DNA of 64,000 nt from an uncultured Gemmataceae bacterium (GTDB taxonomy: Bacteria; Planctomycetota; Planctomycetia; Gemmatales; Gemmataceae), in contig CALDUY010000001.1 in NCBI GenBank assembly GCA_937923405.1, forward strand, positions 1 to 64,000, read 5' to 3'. The notes under the pieces were generated by a model, which was not told where the DNA came from, ran no database searches, and was given only the letters and a program-made list of their open reading frames with translations. Position numbers and translations under genes: made by a program. Shown here in pieces: positions 18,201 to 26,335 of this stretch (positions within the stretch are counted from its first letter, which is position 1; every line of letters begins with the position of its first letter).

Positions 18201-18268
18201 CCAATGACATCCAAGACCGTATGCAGTGCAACGGTCGGGAACGACACTTGATGCTGCCGAGATTTCAT
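15237..18268 (-). pseudogene. Secreted BNR/beta-propeller glycosidase-like protein with two frameshifts
   Basis: Three collinear frames form one ~1000-residue product. Frame one starts at ATG 18268 after GAGGAGG and gives a membrane-spanning signal (CYPVVVALVFVFLVAVGV) up to AEYQKK. At an A8 run (~18050) the frame shifts to MWDPFALRLRGPTT and continues to a stop at 17404. One base further on, a third frame picks up DDAAAPGLGKLQRTVGR and runs to 15237. The body has repeated BNR-like blades (SYWLEYSPDGKNWTKD, LKWAISRDGLRFQKVD, VGIAVSRDGFHFTRVK) as in sialidase-like and GH-type propellers, and a C-terminal beta domain. Secretion and carbohydrate processing are inferred. The translated parts might instead be separate proteins, but the join points argue for one broken gene. 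Confidence 0.65.
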
Positions 18269-18299
18269 ATTTTGCCTCCTCAAGATATGAATCAACGAA

Positions 18300-18716
18300 G
18301 TTGCTATAATGAACTCGTCTGCGAAGTAGGAGTTTTAACTCCCTGCTGCACATATCTTCTATGGACGCAACTCCTCGTTGGTGCTATTCAAACTGCTCTT
18401 TCTGCTCTCGCGCGTGGCTGAGTTCCTGGTCGTGGACATTAGCAATTGCTTTTGACAGCCCTAAGCAAGCATGTGAGGTGGCTCCCATTTGTCTAGGCGC
18501 GTTGTCATTCATCTTGCCAGCCACAGCCTGCAAAGAGCTGCAGAAACGGCCTTGACAGGCAGGCAAGTCGCAACCTACGGATCAGTCATTGCTTGCAAGA
18601 CAAATGACAACAGCCCATCGACCAAAAAGTGTCTTGGCCGGACCGCGGCGGGAACAGCCGCCAATCGGGGTAGAGTTTGTTTCACTTGTCCGAACTGGTG
18701 AACGGAGAAGACAGCC
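18300..18716. other. Intergenic stretch with no supported feature
   Basis: No open frame here shows protein-like composition, and I see no tRNA, repeat or clear terminator. It separates the propeller gene from a ParB/methyltransferase remnant. Confidence 0.5.
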
Positions 18717-19190
18717 GTGAAAATCGAACTCCGCAAGCTGCCCGACATCCGGCCCTATGAGAACAACCCGCGCCACAACGACGCCGCCGTGGATGCCGGG
18801 GTCGCCTCGATCCGCGAGTTCGGCTTCCGCCAGCTCGCCGGGGCTGAAGGGAGCCAACGACGACCTCGGCCTGCTTGGCTTCGATTGCGACGAACTGGCC
18901 AAGTTGCTCGACCCGACGTTTTGCGACGGTCTCACCGATCCCGATGATGTGCCGGCCCTGCCCGACGCCGCGATCACCCAACCGGGCGACCTGTAGCTGC
19001 TCGGCGAGCACCGGCTGCTCTGCGGGCGACAGCGGGCAAGCCCGAGGACGTGGACCGGCTGCTCGACGGCGCGCCGATTCACCTGGTCAACCCCGATCCG
19101 CCGTTCCTCAAGAAGCACGGGCTGAACTTTTCCCAGGGGATCGTCTGGGACAAGCAGCACCCGATGCTGACCCACAAGAATTCACGGGGT
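18717..19190 (+). pseudogene. Phage ParB-domain DNA methyltransferase, heavily deleted
   Basis: It starts VKIELRKLPDIRPYENNPRH then NDAAVDAGVASIREFGFRQ, the ParB-like N-terminus of phage-type adenine methyltransferases. A deletion then joins it out of frame to NDDLGLLGFDCDELAKLLDP and AAITQPGDL, where a stop follows. Another frame continues LLGEHRLLCGDS and PEDVDRLLDGAPIHLVN with a DPP-type motif (NPDPPF), and finally FSQGIVWDKQHPMLTHK. At least two frame changes and loss of most of the catalytic domain make it non-functional. Confidence 0.75.
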
Positions 19191-19371
19191 AGCCGTGTGG
19201 AGCAGGTGAAGTTTGGATGAGAGAGGGGGAAATATATTAATTTCCAGCAACCTTTGACCGGCTATCTTGGTGTTCAGTCTTTCAAATGGAGTGTCTGAGG
19301 ACTTTGTGGTTTCTGCGATTATCAGGCAATTCATCTGAGTATGGGAAAACCATGCGGAATCGGGTTGAAGA

Positions 19372-19884
19372 TTAAGACCTGGTTTCCAGTGCAGAAATTA
19401 CTCTTAAGGCTGCCCCATTCGTCATCCAGTGGTAGATGCAAATAACCTTTGGCTTTACAATTAAAAATGCATAATTGGGTTCTTTGGAGAGCAATTCGCA
19501 ACAAGCAGACTGATCGATCAAATGCAGATATATATTCATTTGCCCGTCTGTGTCCCATGAGGCGATCTCTGATCGCGGTATAGAAATAGTCGTTTTGGTA
19601 ATATTGCTGGTAATTCGTATTGTCTGGTTGGAAATACTACAAGAAAAATGCCCATACGTTTTAATGACAATCTGGCGGAAAACAAGAAAAATGAGTACTA
19701 TTGGTAGGCTGATTAATAGACCCACAAACAGAATTTTTTGCAATGATGCTCCAATAATTACCAGCAGCAGTATGGGCAAGACTGCAGCTGCTACGAGAGG
19801 GATTGCTGCCAGAATTAACTTCTGGCAGCAAAATGCCTCGGGGTGTAGTTCTAGCAGGATATCATCGTCATTATTAGAATTCAT
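19372..19884 (-). CDS. Small membrane protein, candidate immunity for the preceding Rhs tip
   Basis: About 170 residues. It has an acidic N-terminus (MNSNNDDDILLELHPEAF), two adjacent membrane helices (LILAAIPLVAAAVLPILLLV and ILFVGLLISLPIVLIFLVF), then a soluble domain (ITKTTISIPRSEIASWDTDG). I recognise no family. It lies 52 bases downstream of the Rhs glycine-rich tip on the same strand and is strikingly AT-rich compared with the rest of the window, a frequent feature of acquired toxin/immunity cassettes. A membrane immunity protein would suit a membrane-active toxin. This role is inference. Confidence 0.5.
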   Translation of the reverse strand: MNSNNDDDILLELHPEAFCCQKLILAAIPLVAAAVLPILLLVIIGASLQKILFVGLLISLPIVLIFLVFRQIVIKTYGHFSCSISNQTIRITSNITKTTISIPRSEIASWDTDGQMNIYLHLIDQSACCELLSKEPNYAFLIVKPKVICIYHWMTNGAALRVISALETRS

Positions 19885-19936
19885 AATCGTCACGGGAACA
19901 TGCCCTCAGTGGGCGTGTTTGATGGGAAGAATTGCA

Positions 19937-20723
19937 TTATTTTCCAAGCATAGAACCACCTTGGATCAGAGTTCCCACCAGAATTGACACGATACCATTT
20001 TTCCTCCAGAAAAAGCCAGTCCCTCCATAGGCGGTGAAGTAGAAAGTGATTGGGGCTGATGGGAGCGCACCGATTGCATATGACCATCCTGCCGGTCCAA
20101 GAATACCACCCACTAGCCCGGCTGGAACGCCGAGAACTCCTCCACCGATGAAAACTTCAATTGTGGACAACTGTTCTTGTGGTCTGTTCAATGCCCATCT
20201 CGTCGCATCCTCTCCCCTAATCCCTCCAATAATGAAACCGCCGACGAATCCAACTCCACCACCGATGAGCGCTCCAGAGAGTGCCATGATGCCGAACGCT
20301 GGAGCGCCGATAAATGCTCCTGTCCCAGCACCAACACCTCCGCCAGTCAATCCCCCACCCCATGCTCCGGACCAACTACAGTAACCGGATGGGTCAACGA
20401 GCATGGTGGAACTGTTGAATACGTAGCGGTAAAGATTGGGATCGCCAGGAGCAACCCCCATCGGGTCTTGCGTCGTCCGGCGGCCGGTGGTCGGGTCGAG
20501 GTAGCGGGCGCGGTTGTAGTACAGCCCCGTCTCGGCATCGAGTTCGCGGGAGGCGAACCGGATCGGCAAGGAGCCGACGACGCCAGTCGTTGGGTTCAGC
20601 TGCGCGACGATATTGCCGAAAGCGTCCCAGGTGATCTGGTCGAGCACCGCCCCGCTACGTCCAGCACCAGCCGTACCGAGTTCAGGTGGTCGGTCAACAG
20701 CCAGTGGACCTCGGGCGAGACTC
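19937..20723 (-). pseudogene. Rhs core end with glycine-rich C-terminal tip, frameshifted
   Basis: The beginning reads EVHWLLTDHLNSVRLVLDVA, where one G appears missing at ~20652. The other frame then continues GAVLDQITWDAFGNIVAQLN, ASRELDAETGLYYNRARYLD, RTTQDPMGVAPGDPNLYRYV and LVDPSGYCSW. These are the conserved Rhs core end and its cleavage-type DPSG. The ~140-residue tip is composed mostly of Gly/Ala zipper segments (GGGLTGGGVGAGTGAFIG, GGGVGFVGGFIIGG) and a hydrophobic end, so a membrane-inserting or truncated toxin is possible. The following membrane-protein gene may be its immunity partner. Confidence 0.65.
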
Positions 20724-20888
20724 CGGGTGCTGTCGCGGTTCGGGGCGTTCGTGCGGACGCGGGCCAAGACGTCGATCCGCAAGAAGAAGGGCACCAGCCC
20801 GCCCGGCTCGCCGCCCTACTCCCACGTGGGTCTGTTTCGCAAGTTCATCCTCTTCGCCTACGACCCGCAGCGCAAGAGCGTGGTCAGC
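20721..20888 (+). pseudogene. HK97-gp10-like phage protein fragment
   Basis: The plus strand reads LSRFGAFVRTRAKTSIRKKK, GTSPPGSPPYSHVGLFRKF and ILFAYDPQRKSVV. The RTRAKxSIR...GTSPPGxPPxSHxGxLRKF pattern is that of phage head-tail joining (gp10-type) proteins. Both ends are missing. It begins exactly where the antisense Rhs remnant ends, marking a recombination joint. Confidence 0.5.
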
Positions 20889-20894
20889 CGCTCG

Positions 20895-22026
20895 TCATCT
20901 CCACCTGCAACCAGGCGCGAGCGAAGCGCTACATGCGATCGGCGGTGGCGGGGGAGACGCCCCCAGCACGGCGGCGGCCTCGTCACCGGTCTGCCTGGCG
21001 AAGAAGCGAAGCTCCACCAGCCGAGCGTGGTCGGGCTTGATCGCCGCGAGCTTTTCCAGGGCTGCGTCGAGGGCGAGCAGTTCGCCGTCCTTCAGCGTCT
21101 CCTTGGTGAGAGGGGTCGTCCCTGTCAGCAATTCGTAGAGGATCACGCCCAGGGCATAAACATCGGCTCGCGTGTCCACGTCGATGGCGTTGAAGTTGGC
21201 CTGCTCGGGCGCCATGTACAGCGGCGTGCCCAGCACCGTGCCAAAGCCCGTGAACATCGACTGCTCCGTGAGCTGCAAGCCCGTCGTCGCCTTGGCCAGG
21301 CCGAAGTCGATCACCTTCGGCACCGGTTTGCCGTCGTGGTTCTCCACGAGGATGTTGCTGGGTTTCAGGTCGCGGTGGATGATCCCTTTCTGATGGGCGT
21401 GCTGCACCGCGGAGCAGATCTGCAGGAACAACTGGAGTCGTTCGGGAATGGTGAGCCGCTGCTGGTCGCTCGCAATAATTGTTGAGCGGGACGCCCTTCA
21501 CCAGTTCCATGACGAAAAACGGGGAGCCGTCGTCGGTGGTGCCCGCGTCGAGCAGCCTGGCGATGTGCGGGGGGTCCATGAGCGCGATGGCCTGCCGCTC
21601 TGCCTCGAAGCGGGCGAGAATTGCTTTCGACTGCCCGCGTTCGGCGCGAATAAGCTTGACGGCAACCTTGCGTTTGATCGGTTCGGTCTGGTCGGCCATC
21701 CAAACGGCGCCCATGCCGCCTTCGCCGATTTTCTGGAGCAGCTTGTACCGCCCGGCGATGATCGCCCCTTCGGCTTCCACGGGCGGGGTCGGACGATACG
21801 GCCCCGTGGCCGTCGGATCGCATTCCGGCTTCGGTTCGTAGGTGCGGGGCGGGTCATCGGGTCTGGGATGGGGCGAGTCCAGCGGAGAATGCGACGCCGC
21901 GTCGGCCGCCAGCAAGGCTTCCACCCGCGCCCGCAACGCCGGGTCTGGGCATTCGCGATCGAGAAACGCCGCCCGCTGGTCCGGTGGTAATTCCAAGGCT
22001 CGCTGGAAGAGCGATTCTTCGGTCAT
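20895..22026 (-). pseudogene. Ser/Thr protein kinase frameshifted and fused to an ECF sigma-factor tail
   Basis: From ATG 22026 the product starts MTEESLFQRALELPPDQRAA, then a P-loop GEGGMG (~103-108) and VAVKLI with the catalytic Lys. Near 21454 one extra C shifts the frame after NNYCER. The new frame continues [28 protein letters not shown] (catalytic loop), IDFGLA and MAPEQA. After [13 protein letters not shown] the kinase breaks off and the text becomes [20 protein letters not shown] then [19 protein letters not shown], the sigma region 4 of planctomycete ECF factors, continuing in another frame as VSPATADRM[14 protein letters not shown]. In these bacteria an ECF sigma gene usually precedes such a kinase, so part of that unit has recombined. 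Confidence 0.75.
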
Positions 22027-22090
22027 GGCGAATTCCTCCTGCCTGATAAGCGAGATTGTCGCAGGAAGAGCGTCAGGATTCCTGAAAAAA

Positions 22091-22515
22091 TCAAAAAATG
22101 AACGATGCCGGTCTGGTGGAACTCGTCGACCGCGTCGTGATCAGCGTTTCCTCGTCCTCGGCGTCGGCGTACCGCACCCACAGGTCCAGTTGATGATCTC
22201 TCCTGCTCACACAGAGGGCTGGCCAATTGATCGTCTGGTTGCCGCCGCCGGTGTCGAGCGAGTACTCTGGCCCGCTTCTTTAGGCTCGAGTTTGCCGTAG
22301 CGGGCGGTGACCTCCCAGACGCTGCCGCCCTGGTGGGCGATGGGGTAGTGCTGGAAGACCAGGTTGCCGTAGGTCAGCGGCAGGGTGGCCTGCACCAACG
22401 CCCGCACCTCGGCGTCCAGTTCGGTGCCCAGCACCATGAACTGCAGGTCCACCGACGGGCTGTCGATCTCCACCGTGGCTTCGCGGCTGTCGAACTTCTT
22501 GATGATGATCGCCAT
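22091..22515 (-). pseudogene. Phage tail-associated protein, frameshifted
   Basis: From ATG 22515 the product begins MAIIIKKFDSREATVEIDSP, then LTYGNLVFQHYPIAHQGGSV and RYGKLEPKEAG. Near 22270 the frame changes, and the next frame gives EYSLDTGGGNQTINWPALCV and LWVRYADAEDEETLI, ending at 22091. The first half is homologous to the fragment at 9209-9643. It follows a tape-measure end on the same strand, which places it among baseplate or tail-completion proteins. Confidence 0.6.
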
Positions 22516-22522
22516 CCGCACC

Positions 22523-22705
22523 TCACGCGAAGACGAGGCCGCCGTGCTGGGCCTCCTGCACGAGTTTCTTGGTGTTCGCCGCCGTCTGCTCGGCCGCCTT
22601 GGCGGTGCGTTCGCTCAGCGATTCCGCCCCCAGCCCGCGGACGGCCAGGGCGCTGAAGGTGCCCTGGATGTCCACCTTCTCGCGGGCGGCGTCGAGCCGC
22701 CGCAG
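22523..22705 (-). pseudogene. C-terminal end of a phage tape-measure-type protein
   Basis: A 60-codon tail reads LRRLDAAREKVDIQGTFSAL, AVRGLGAESLSERTAKAAEQ, TAANTKKLVQEAQHGGLVFA and a stop directly before the next tail gene. The Ala/Glu-rich helix ending NTKKLVQEAQ resembles the ends of tail tape-measure proteins. A stop (TAG) precedes it at 22706-22708, so the body of the gene is gone. Confidence 0.5.
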
Positions 22706-22946
22706 CTAGAATGATCAATAGATGAGCAAAGCTATCCTTCGACTTGGCAACCCGATATAATCTATTAGAAATTCCTATCCAGCTATCAGAAATTCCTAAC
22801 TATCCAGGGGTGTCCTACCATGTCCAAGCCAACGCGCCAAGGAAAGGGCAGTCCCATCCAGGAAAGGACAGTCCCACCCGCAAGCGCCGCTGCAGCCGGA
22901 GATAGCCTCGAGTGCCGATGAGCATACCGCCGGTCTGGGTGCGTCC

Positions 22947-24955
22947 GTGCCTGCCGAGGATGAGCTGTCGTTTCTGGAAAAGCCGCAGGCTCAGGACGAG
23001 CTGGGTCGGCTGGCGCACTATCGCGTCCTGAAGGAACTGGGCCGGGGCGGCATGGGCTGCGTGCTGCTGGGCGAGGACACGAAGCTCCAGCGCCAGGTGG
23101 CGCTGAAGGTAATGCTGCCGCGGTTCGCCAGAGACGCCAACGCGAAGGAGCGTTTTCTGCGCGAGGCGCGGGCGGCGGCGCGGATCAAGCACGATCACGT
23201 CATCACCATCTTTCAGGTCGATGAGGCCAACAGCGTCCCCTTCATCGCGCTGGAATTTCTTGAAGGGGCTTCGCTGAACAAGTACCTGACGAACAAGGGC
23301 GCTTTGCCACTAGGTGTGGCGGTGCGGATCGGGCGCGAGATAGCGGAGGGCCTGGCGGCGGTGCACAAGCAGGGGCTGATCCATCGTGACATCAAGCTGG
23401 AAAACGTCTGGCTGGAAGCGCCGAAGGGTCGCGTGAAGCTCCTCGATTTCGGCCTGACCCGCGCCGAGGCGGACGACACGCATCTGACGCAGAGCGGCGT
23501 CATCATGGGGACGCCAGCGTTCATGGCCCCGGAGCAGGCCCGCGGCGAGAAGGTCGATGGCCGCTGCGATCTGTTCAGCCTGGGGGTGGTGCTGTATCGG
23601 CTATGCACGGGGAAGCAGCCATTCACGGGCCCATCAACGACGGCGGTGCTGACCGCCATCGCGATCGATACGCCGGCGTCGCCGCGGAGCGTGAATGCGC
23701 AGATTCCGGAATCACTGGAAAAGGTCATCACGAAGCTGTTGGAGAAAGATCCGGCGCGGCGGTATGCCTCGGCGAAGGAAGTGATTGCGGATCTGAACAG
23801 GGTGCTGAAGGAGCTGGCGCTGGCGAGCAAGGTGGAAGCGCCGACGGAGGCAATTGTGCCGATTCCATCCGAGCCGCGACCGTCAGGCAGCGGGGCTGTA
23901 TCGTCGCCGCAATCGGGTTTCCAACCGACATTGGACATGGCCCCCGCACGAGATGCAGCCTCGCTGCCTGACGGTCGCGGCTCGGATGGTCGCCGTTTGA
24001 AGGTTATCGTCGGCGGCGTGCTCGCGCTGCTCGCGTTGGCCGTCGCCGCATGGTTTTTGATCCCACGCGGCACGAAAACGCCTGTCGTTGTGCCGAAGAA
24101 GGACGACATATCGGCCAAGGCGCTCGCCGCGGCCAGATCGCCGCGCACGAAAACGCCTGTCGTTGTGCCGAAGAAGGACGACCCGCCCGTGGTTCCTGCC
24201 GCAAAGGAGCCGCCGCCTTTGAACGCGACGAACGCCAAGGAAGTGCAGTCAGCGTGGGCGACGAAGCTCAAGGTTCCCATCGAAGAGAAAAGCCCGACGG
24301 GCATTGTGAGATGGTGCTGATCCCGCCGGGGGAGTTGGTGAAATACCCGTATCGGCTGGGGAAGTACGAGGTGACGCAGGAGGAATGGCAGAAGGTGATG
24401 GGCTACAATCCGAGCTCTTTCAAGGGACCGAACCTGCCGGTGGAGACCGTGAACTGGTTCGACAGCGTGGAGTTTTGCAACAAGCTGAGCGAACGAGAAG
24501 GCTTGAAGCCGTACTACGACCTTCAGGTAAGAACTCGGAATGGCGACTCGATCGCGGACGCAGAGGTGAAGATCCTCGGCGGGAATGGCTACCACATCCC
24601 GACGGACGCGGAATGGGAGCACGGCTGCCGGACCGGGACGAATACGAAGTATTGCTTCGGGGACGACGACGCCCAGTTGGCGGAATACGCGTGGTACGAA
24701 CAGAACAGCGGGAAGAAAACGCATCCGGTGGGAAAGCTGAAACCGAACGGGTTTGGTTTGTATGATATTCACGGCAACGTGCGGGAGTGGAACGAGGAGA
24801 TGCTGAAGAACGCGACCACGGGAGACTCCGAGCGCGTCCACCGAGGCGGCTTCTGGGGCAGCTCGGCCGCCAACTGCGTGGTGAGCACCCGGACCCATTA
24901 CATTCCGGCCCACCGCAACTACATCTTCGGCCTGCGTCTGGCCAAAGTTCCGTAA
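22947..24955 (+). pseudogene. Membrane Ser/Thr kinase with FGE/SUMF1 sensor domain, frameshifted
   Basis: The kinase domain (residues ~20-285) has GRGGMG, VALKVM, HRDIKLEN, LDFGLT and MAPEQA, all catalytic features. A single membrane helix (VIVGGVLALLALAVAAWFLI) follows. An external linker carries RTKTPVVVPKKDD twice. At ~24300 the frame breaks (TGIVRWC-stop); the adjacent frame goes on MVLIPPGELVKYPYRLGKYE, VTQEEWQKVMGYNPS, a formylglycine-generating-enzyme-like (SUMF1) domain ending NYIFGLRLAKVP at 24955. Kinase-TM-FGE fusions are known in planctomycetes; one indel would restore this one. The true N-terminus is unclear: related residues are readable upstream of the GTG start, and TATAAT lies near 22755. 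Confidence 0.75.
23867..23987. repeat. Palindromic repeat embedded in the kinase linker
   Basis: Two perfect 26-base inverted arms (23867-23892 and 23962-23987, core GAGCCGCGACCGTCAGGCAG) enclose ~70 bases. They are translated as SEPRPSGSG ... ASLPDGRGSDG in the linker between kinase and membrane helix. This is a protein-coding palindromic repeat; similar EPRPSG/LPDGRGSD strings occur, as I recall, in many unrelated bacterial proteins. Confidence 0.75.
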
Positions 24956-24982
24956 TGCGAAGCTCAAGCAGGTCAGTAAGCC

Positions 24983-25037
24983 CCCTCACCCCTGCCCCTC
25001 TCCCCCTCCGGGAGGAGAAGGGATTGGGGGTGAGAGG
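24983..25037. repeat. CCCTCACCCC-type imperfect hairpin repeat
   Basis: A C-rich arm (CCCTCACCCCTGCCCCTCTC) is followed by a G-rich arm (GGAGGAGAAGGGATTGGGGG), forming an imperfect hairpin 30 bases after the kinase gene. It could act as a terminator or be a dispersed intergenic repeat; a related element lies at 52458-52516. Confidence 0.55.
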
Positions 25038-25059
25038 GAGCCGCCTGGCGCGAAGGCCG

Positions 25060-25350
25060 ACTGGCTCGGCCTAACCTGCTCGGTCCTGACCGTCTGGCGC
25101 ACCCTGCGACGTCTGAGCCTGACGTTCAAAAAAAGTGATCCGTGCCGAGGAGCAGTTGCGTCCCGACGTGGCCGAGAGCCGTCGGCAGTGGCGTGACGAG
25201 GTTAGGCCTGGGCTGGACCCGGCCCGGCTGGTGTTCCTCGACGAGACGGCAGCCAACCAAGACGAACATGACCCGCACGTACAGCTACGCCGCCAAGGGC
25301 CAGCGGCTGCAGGGATATGCCTCCTACCGACGGTGGCCCGTCGAATGCGG
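25060..25350 (+). mobile_element. IS630-family transposase remnant
   Basis: Pieces in three frames give [18 protein letters not shown], then [16 protein letters not shown] and [15 protein letters not shown], then [20 protein letters not shown]. The LDPxRLVFxDET (catalytic Asp, DDE) and KTxMTRTYG..RGxRL order is the core of IS630 transposases. Two or more frame changes and missing ends make it a dead copy. No terminal repeats were seen. Confidence 0.65.
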
Positions 25351-25389
25351 CTGGCTCCCCTCGACATTGCCGAGGCGTGTCACCAGCAC

Positions 25390-25518
25390 CACAGGTCGTC
25401 TCAGGAGTTATTGGGCCATGAGGACGTGAGTACGACGATGATTTATACGCATGTGTTGAACCGGGGAGGCCAGGGCGTCAGTGACGCAGCCATCGGGCAG
25501 CGTAACGTGGTCGCCTGA
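25390..25518 (+). pseudogene. Tyrosine recombinase (integron integrase-like) C-terminal remnant
   Basis: The frame reads [20 protein letters not shown] then [10 protein letters not shown] and ends at 25518. [21 protein letters not shown] contains the conserved second-His region and catalytic Tyr of XerC/IntI-type recombinases and is especially like integron integrases. It is fused directly to the IS630 remnant and lies 60 bases from the end of the CRISPR-type operon. Confidence 0.7.
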
Positions 25519-25579
25519 CTGGAGAGATTCTCCAGCGAGAACACTTCCCGGTTGAGGTACTGTACTTCGCCCGTCAACC

Positions 25580-25963
25580 TCACTGCCGTCGAGTTCGGGC
25601 CACGTCCCGGATGGCTTGCAGGTTGAGCAGTTCGGCAACCTCGAACTGTGGTGGAACGCTTCCTGCAATCGGGCGTAGCCGAAGGATCGTCGGAAAGAAA
25701 CCGCTGCGGCCGTGAATCTCCGCGAGCAGGGCAGCCGTGATCGGTGCAAGACTGGGCGGGTTGATGATCAGCGGAGTGGTCTGCCACTGTTCGGGTGTCA
25801 GCGGGACCGTAGCCAGCAGTTCCCGAACTTGCTCATCAAATGGCCGGGCATGGTCGAGGTGTGTCGGCACGGAGAGGACACGCTCGATCTCTCGCTGAGC
25901 GAGTTCTCGAATGCGGGCGAGGTGAGCATCAGTGAGCGGATGCCCGAAGTTGAGTAGGAGCAT
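25580..25963 (-). CDS. csx15: Csx15 family type III CRISPR accessory protein
   Basis: 127 residues from ATG 25963 (MLLLNFGHPLTDAHLARIRE); an ATG at 25972 is also possible. The N-terminal NFGHPLT, central FDEQVRELLATVPLTPEQWQ, LIINPPSLAPITAALLAEIH and C-terminal EVAELLNLQAIRDVAR are the blocks I associate with Csx15. Csx15 proteins have a small Rossmann-like fold and are thought to bind or degrade cyclic oligoadenylate signals of type III CRISPR systems. It is the last gene of the operon, 28 bases after the HEPN remnant. It is intact although its presumed signalling partners are missing or broken. Confidence 0.75.
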   Translation of the reverse strand: MLLLNFGHPLTDAHLARIRELAQREIERVLSVPTHLDHARPFDEQVRELLATVPLTPEQWQTTPLIINPPSLAPITAALLAEIHGRSGFFPTILRLRPIAGSVPPQFEVAELLNLQAIRDVARTRRQ

Positions 25964-25991
25964 GGTAATCATCCAGAGGGGAAGCGATCGT

Positions 25992-26334
25992 TCAAGATCC
26001 CAGGAGTTGCGGCAATCGATCATAGAGATGGAAGGCCCGCTCGATGAGGTTTCGGAAGTCCCGAGGATTCCGTAAAATCTGCTGCACACTGGCGCGATCG
26101 GAGCGCGTTCCGTGAGCGCAGGCGTTTCTCGTGTGCTGGAGGTCGCAAAGCAACTCACAATCAGCACCTGTCAGGCGAGAGAACAGATCACTCTCGGCTC
26201 GCTGTCGAACCTGATAGCTCAGTGGATCGGAATTTGAATACAAAAGCTGGCCTGCACGAATGACAATGGCCTCATAGGTCTTGTGGGGTAACTTTTTGGC
26301 CTGTGCCAAGAAAACTCACGACTGTGGTAGGCAT
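25992..26334 (-). pseudogene. Collapsed CARF-HEPN effector (Csx2/TM1812-like); HEPN end remains
   Basis: From ATG 26334, one base after the stop of the preceding gene, the reading is MPTTVVSFLGTGQKV, the typical opening of TM1812/Csx2-like CARF proteins, but it stops after 20 codons. In the next frame the DNA encodes KTYEAIVIRAGQLLYSNSD then LLCDLQHTRNACAHGTR and a helical end (FRNLIERAFHLYDRLPQLLG). RNACAH is the R-x4-H catalytic motif of HEPN RNases. Essentially the whole CARF sensor is missing and the ends are joined out of frame. A TTG at 26309 could start a 105-residue HEPN-only protein. Whether that is made is unknown. Confidence 0.7.
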
Positions 26335-26335
26335 T

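Noticed and set aside
18300-18716. tRNA or small RNA gene in the gap
   Set aside because: No cloverleaf-like pattern, CCA end or T-loop sequence was seen.
23213-24967. 584-codon open frame on the minus strand
   Set aside because: Antisense to the kinase-FGE gene with all kinase motifs; Ser/Ala-rich shadow.
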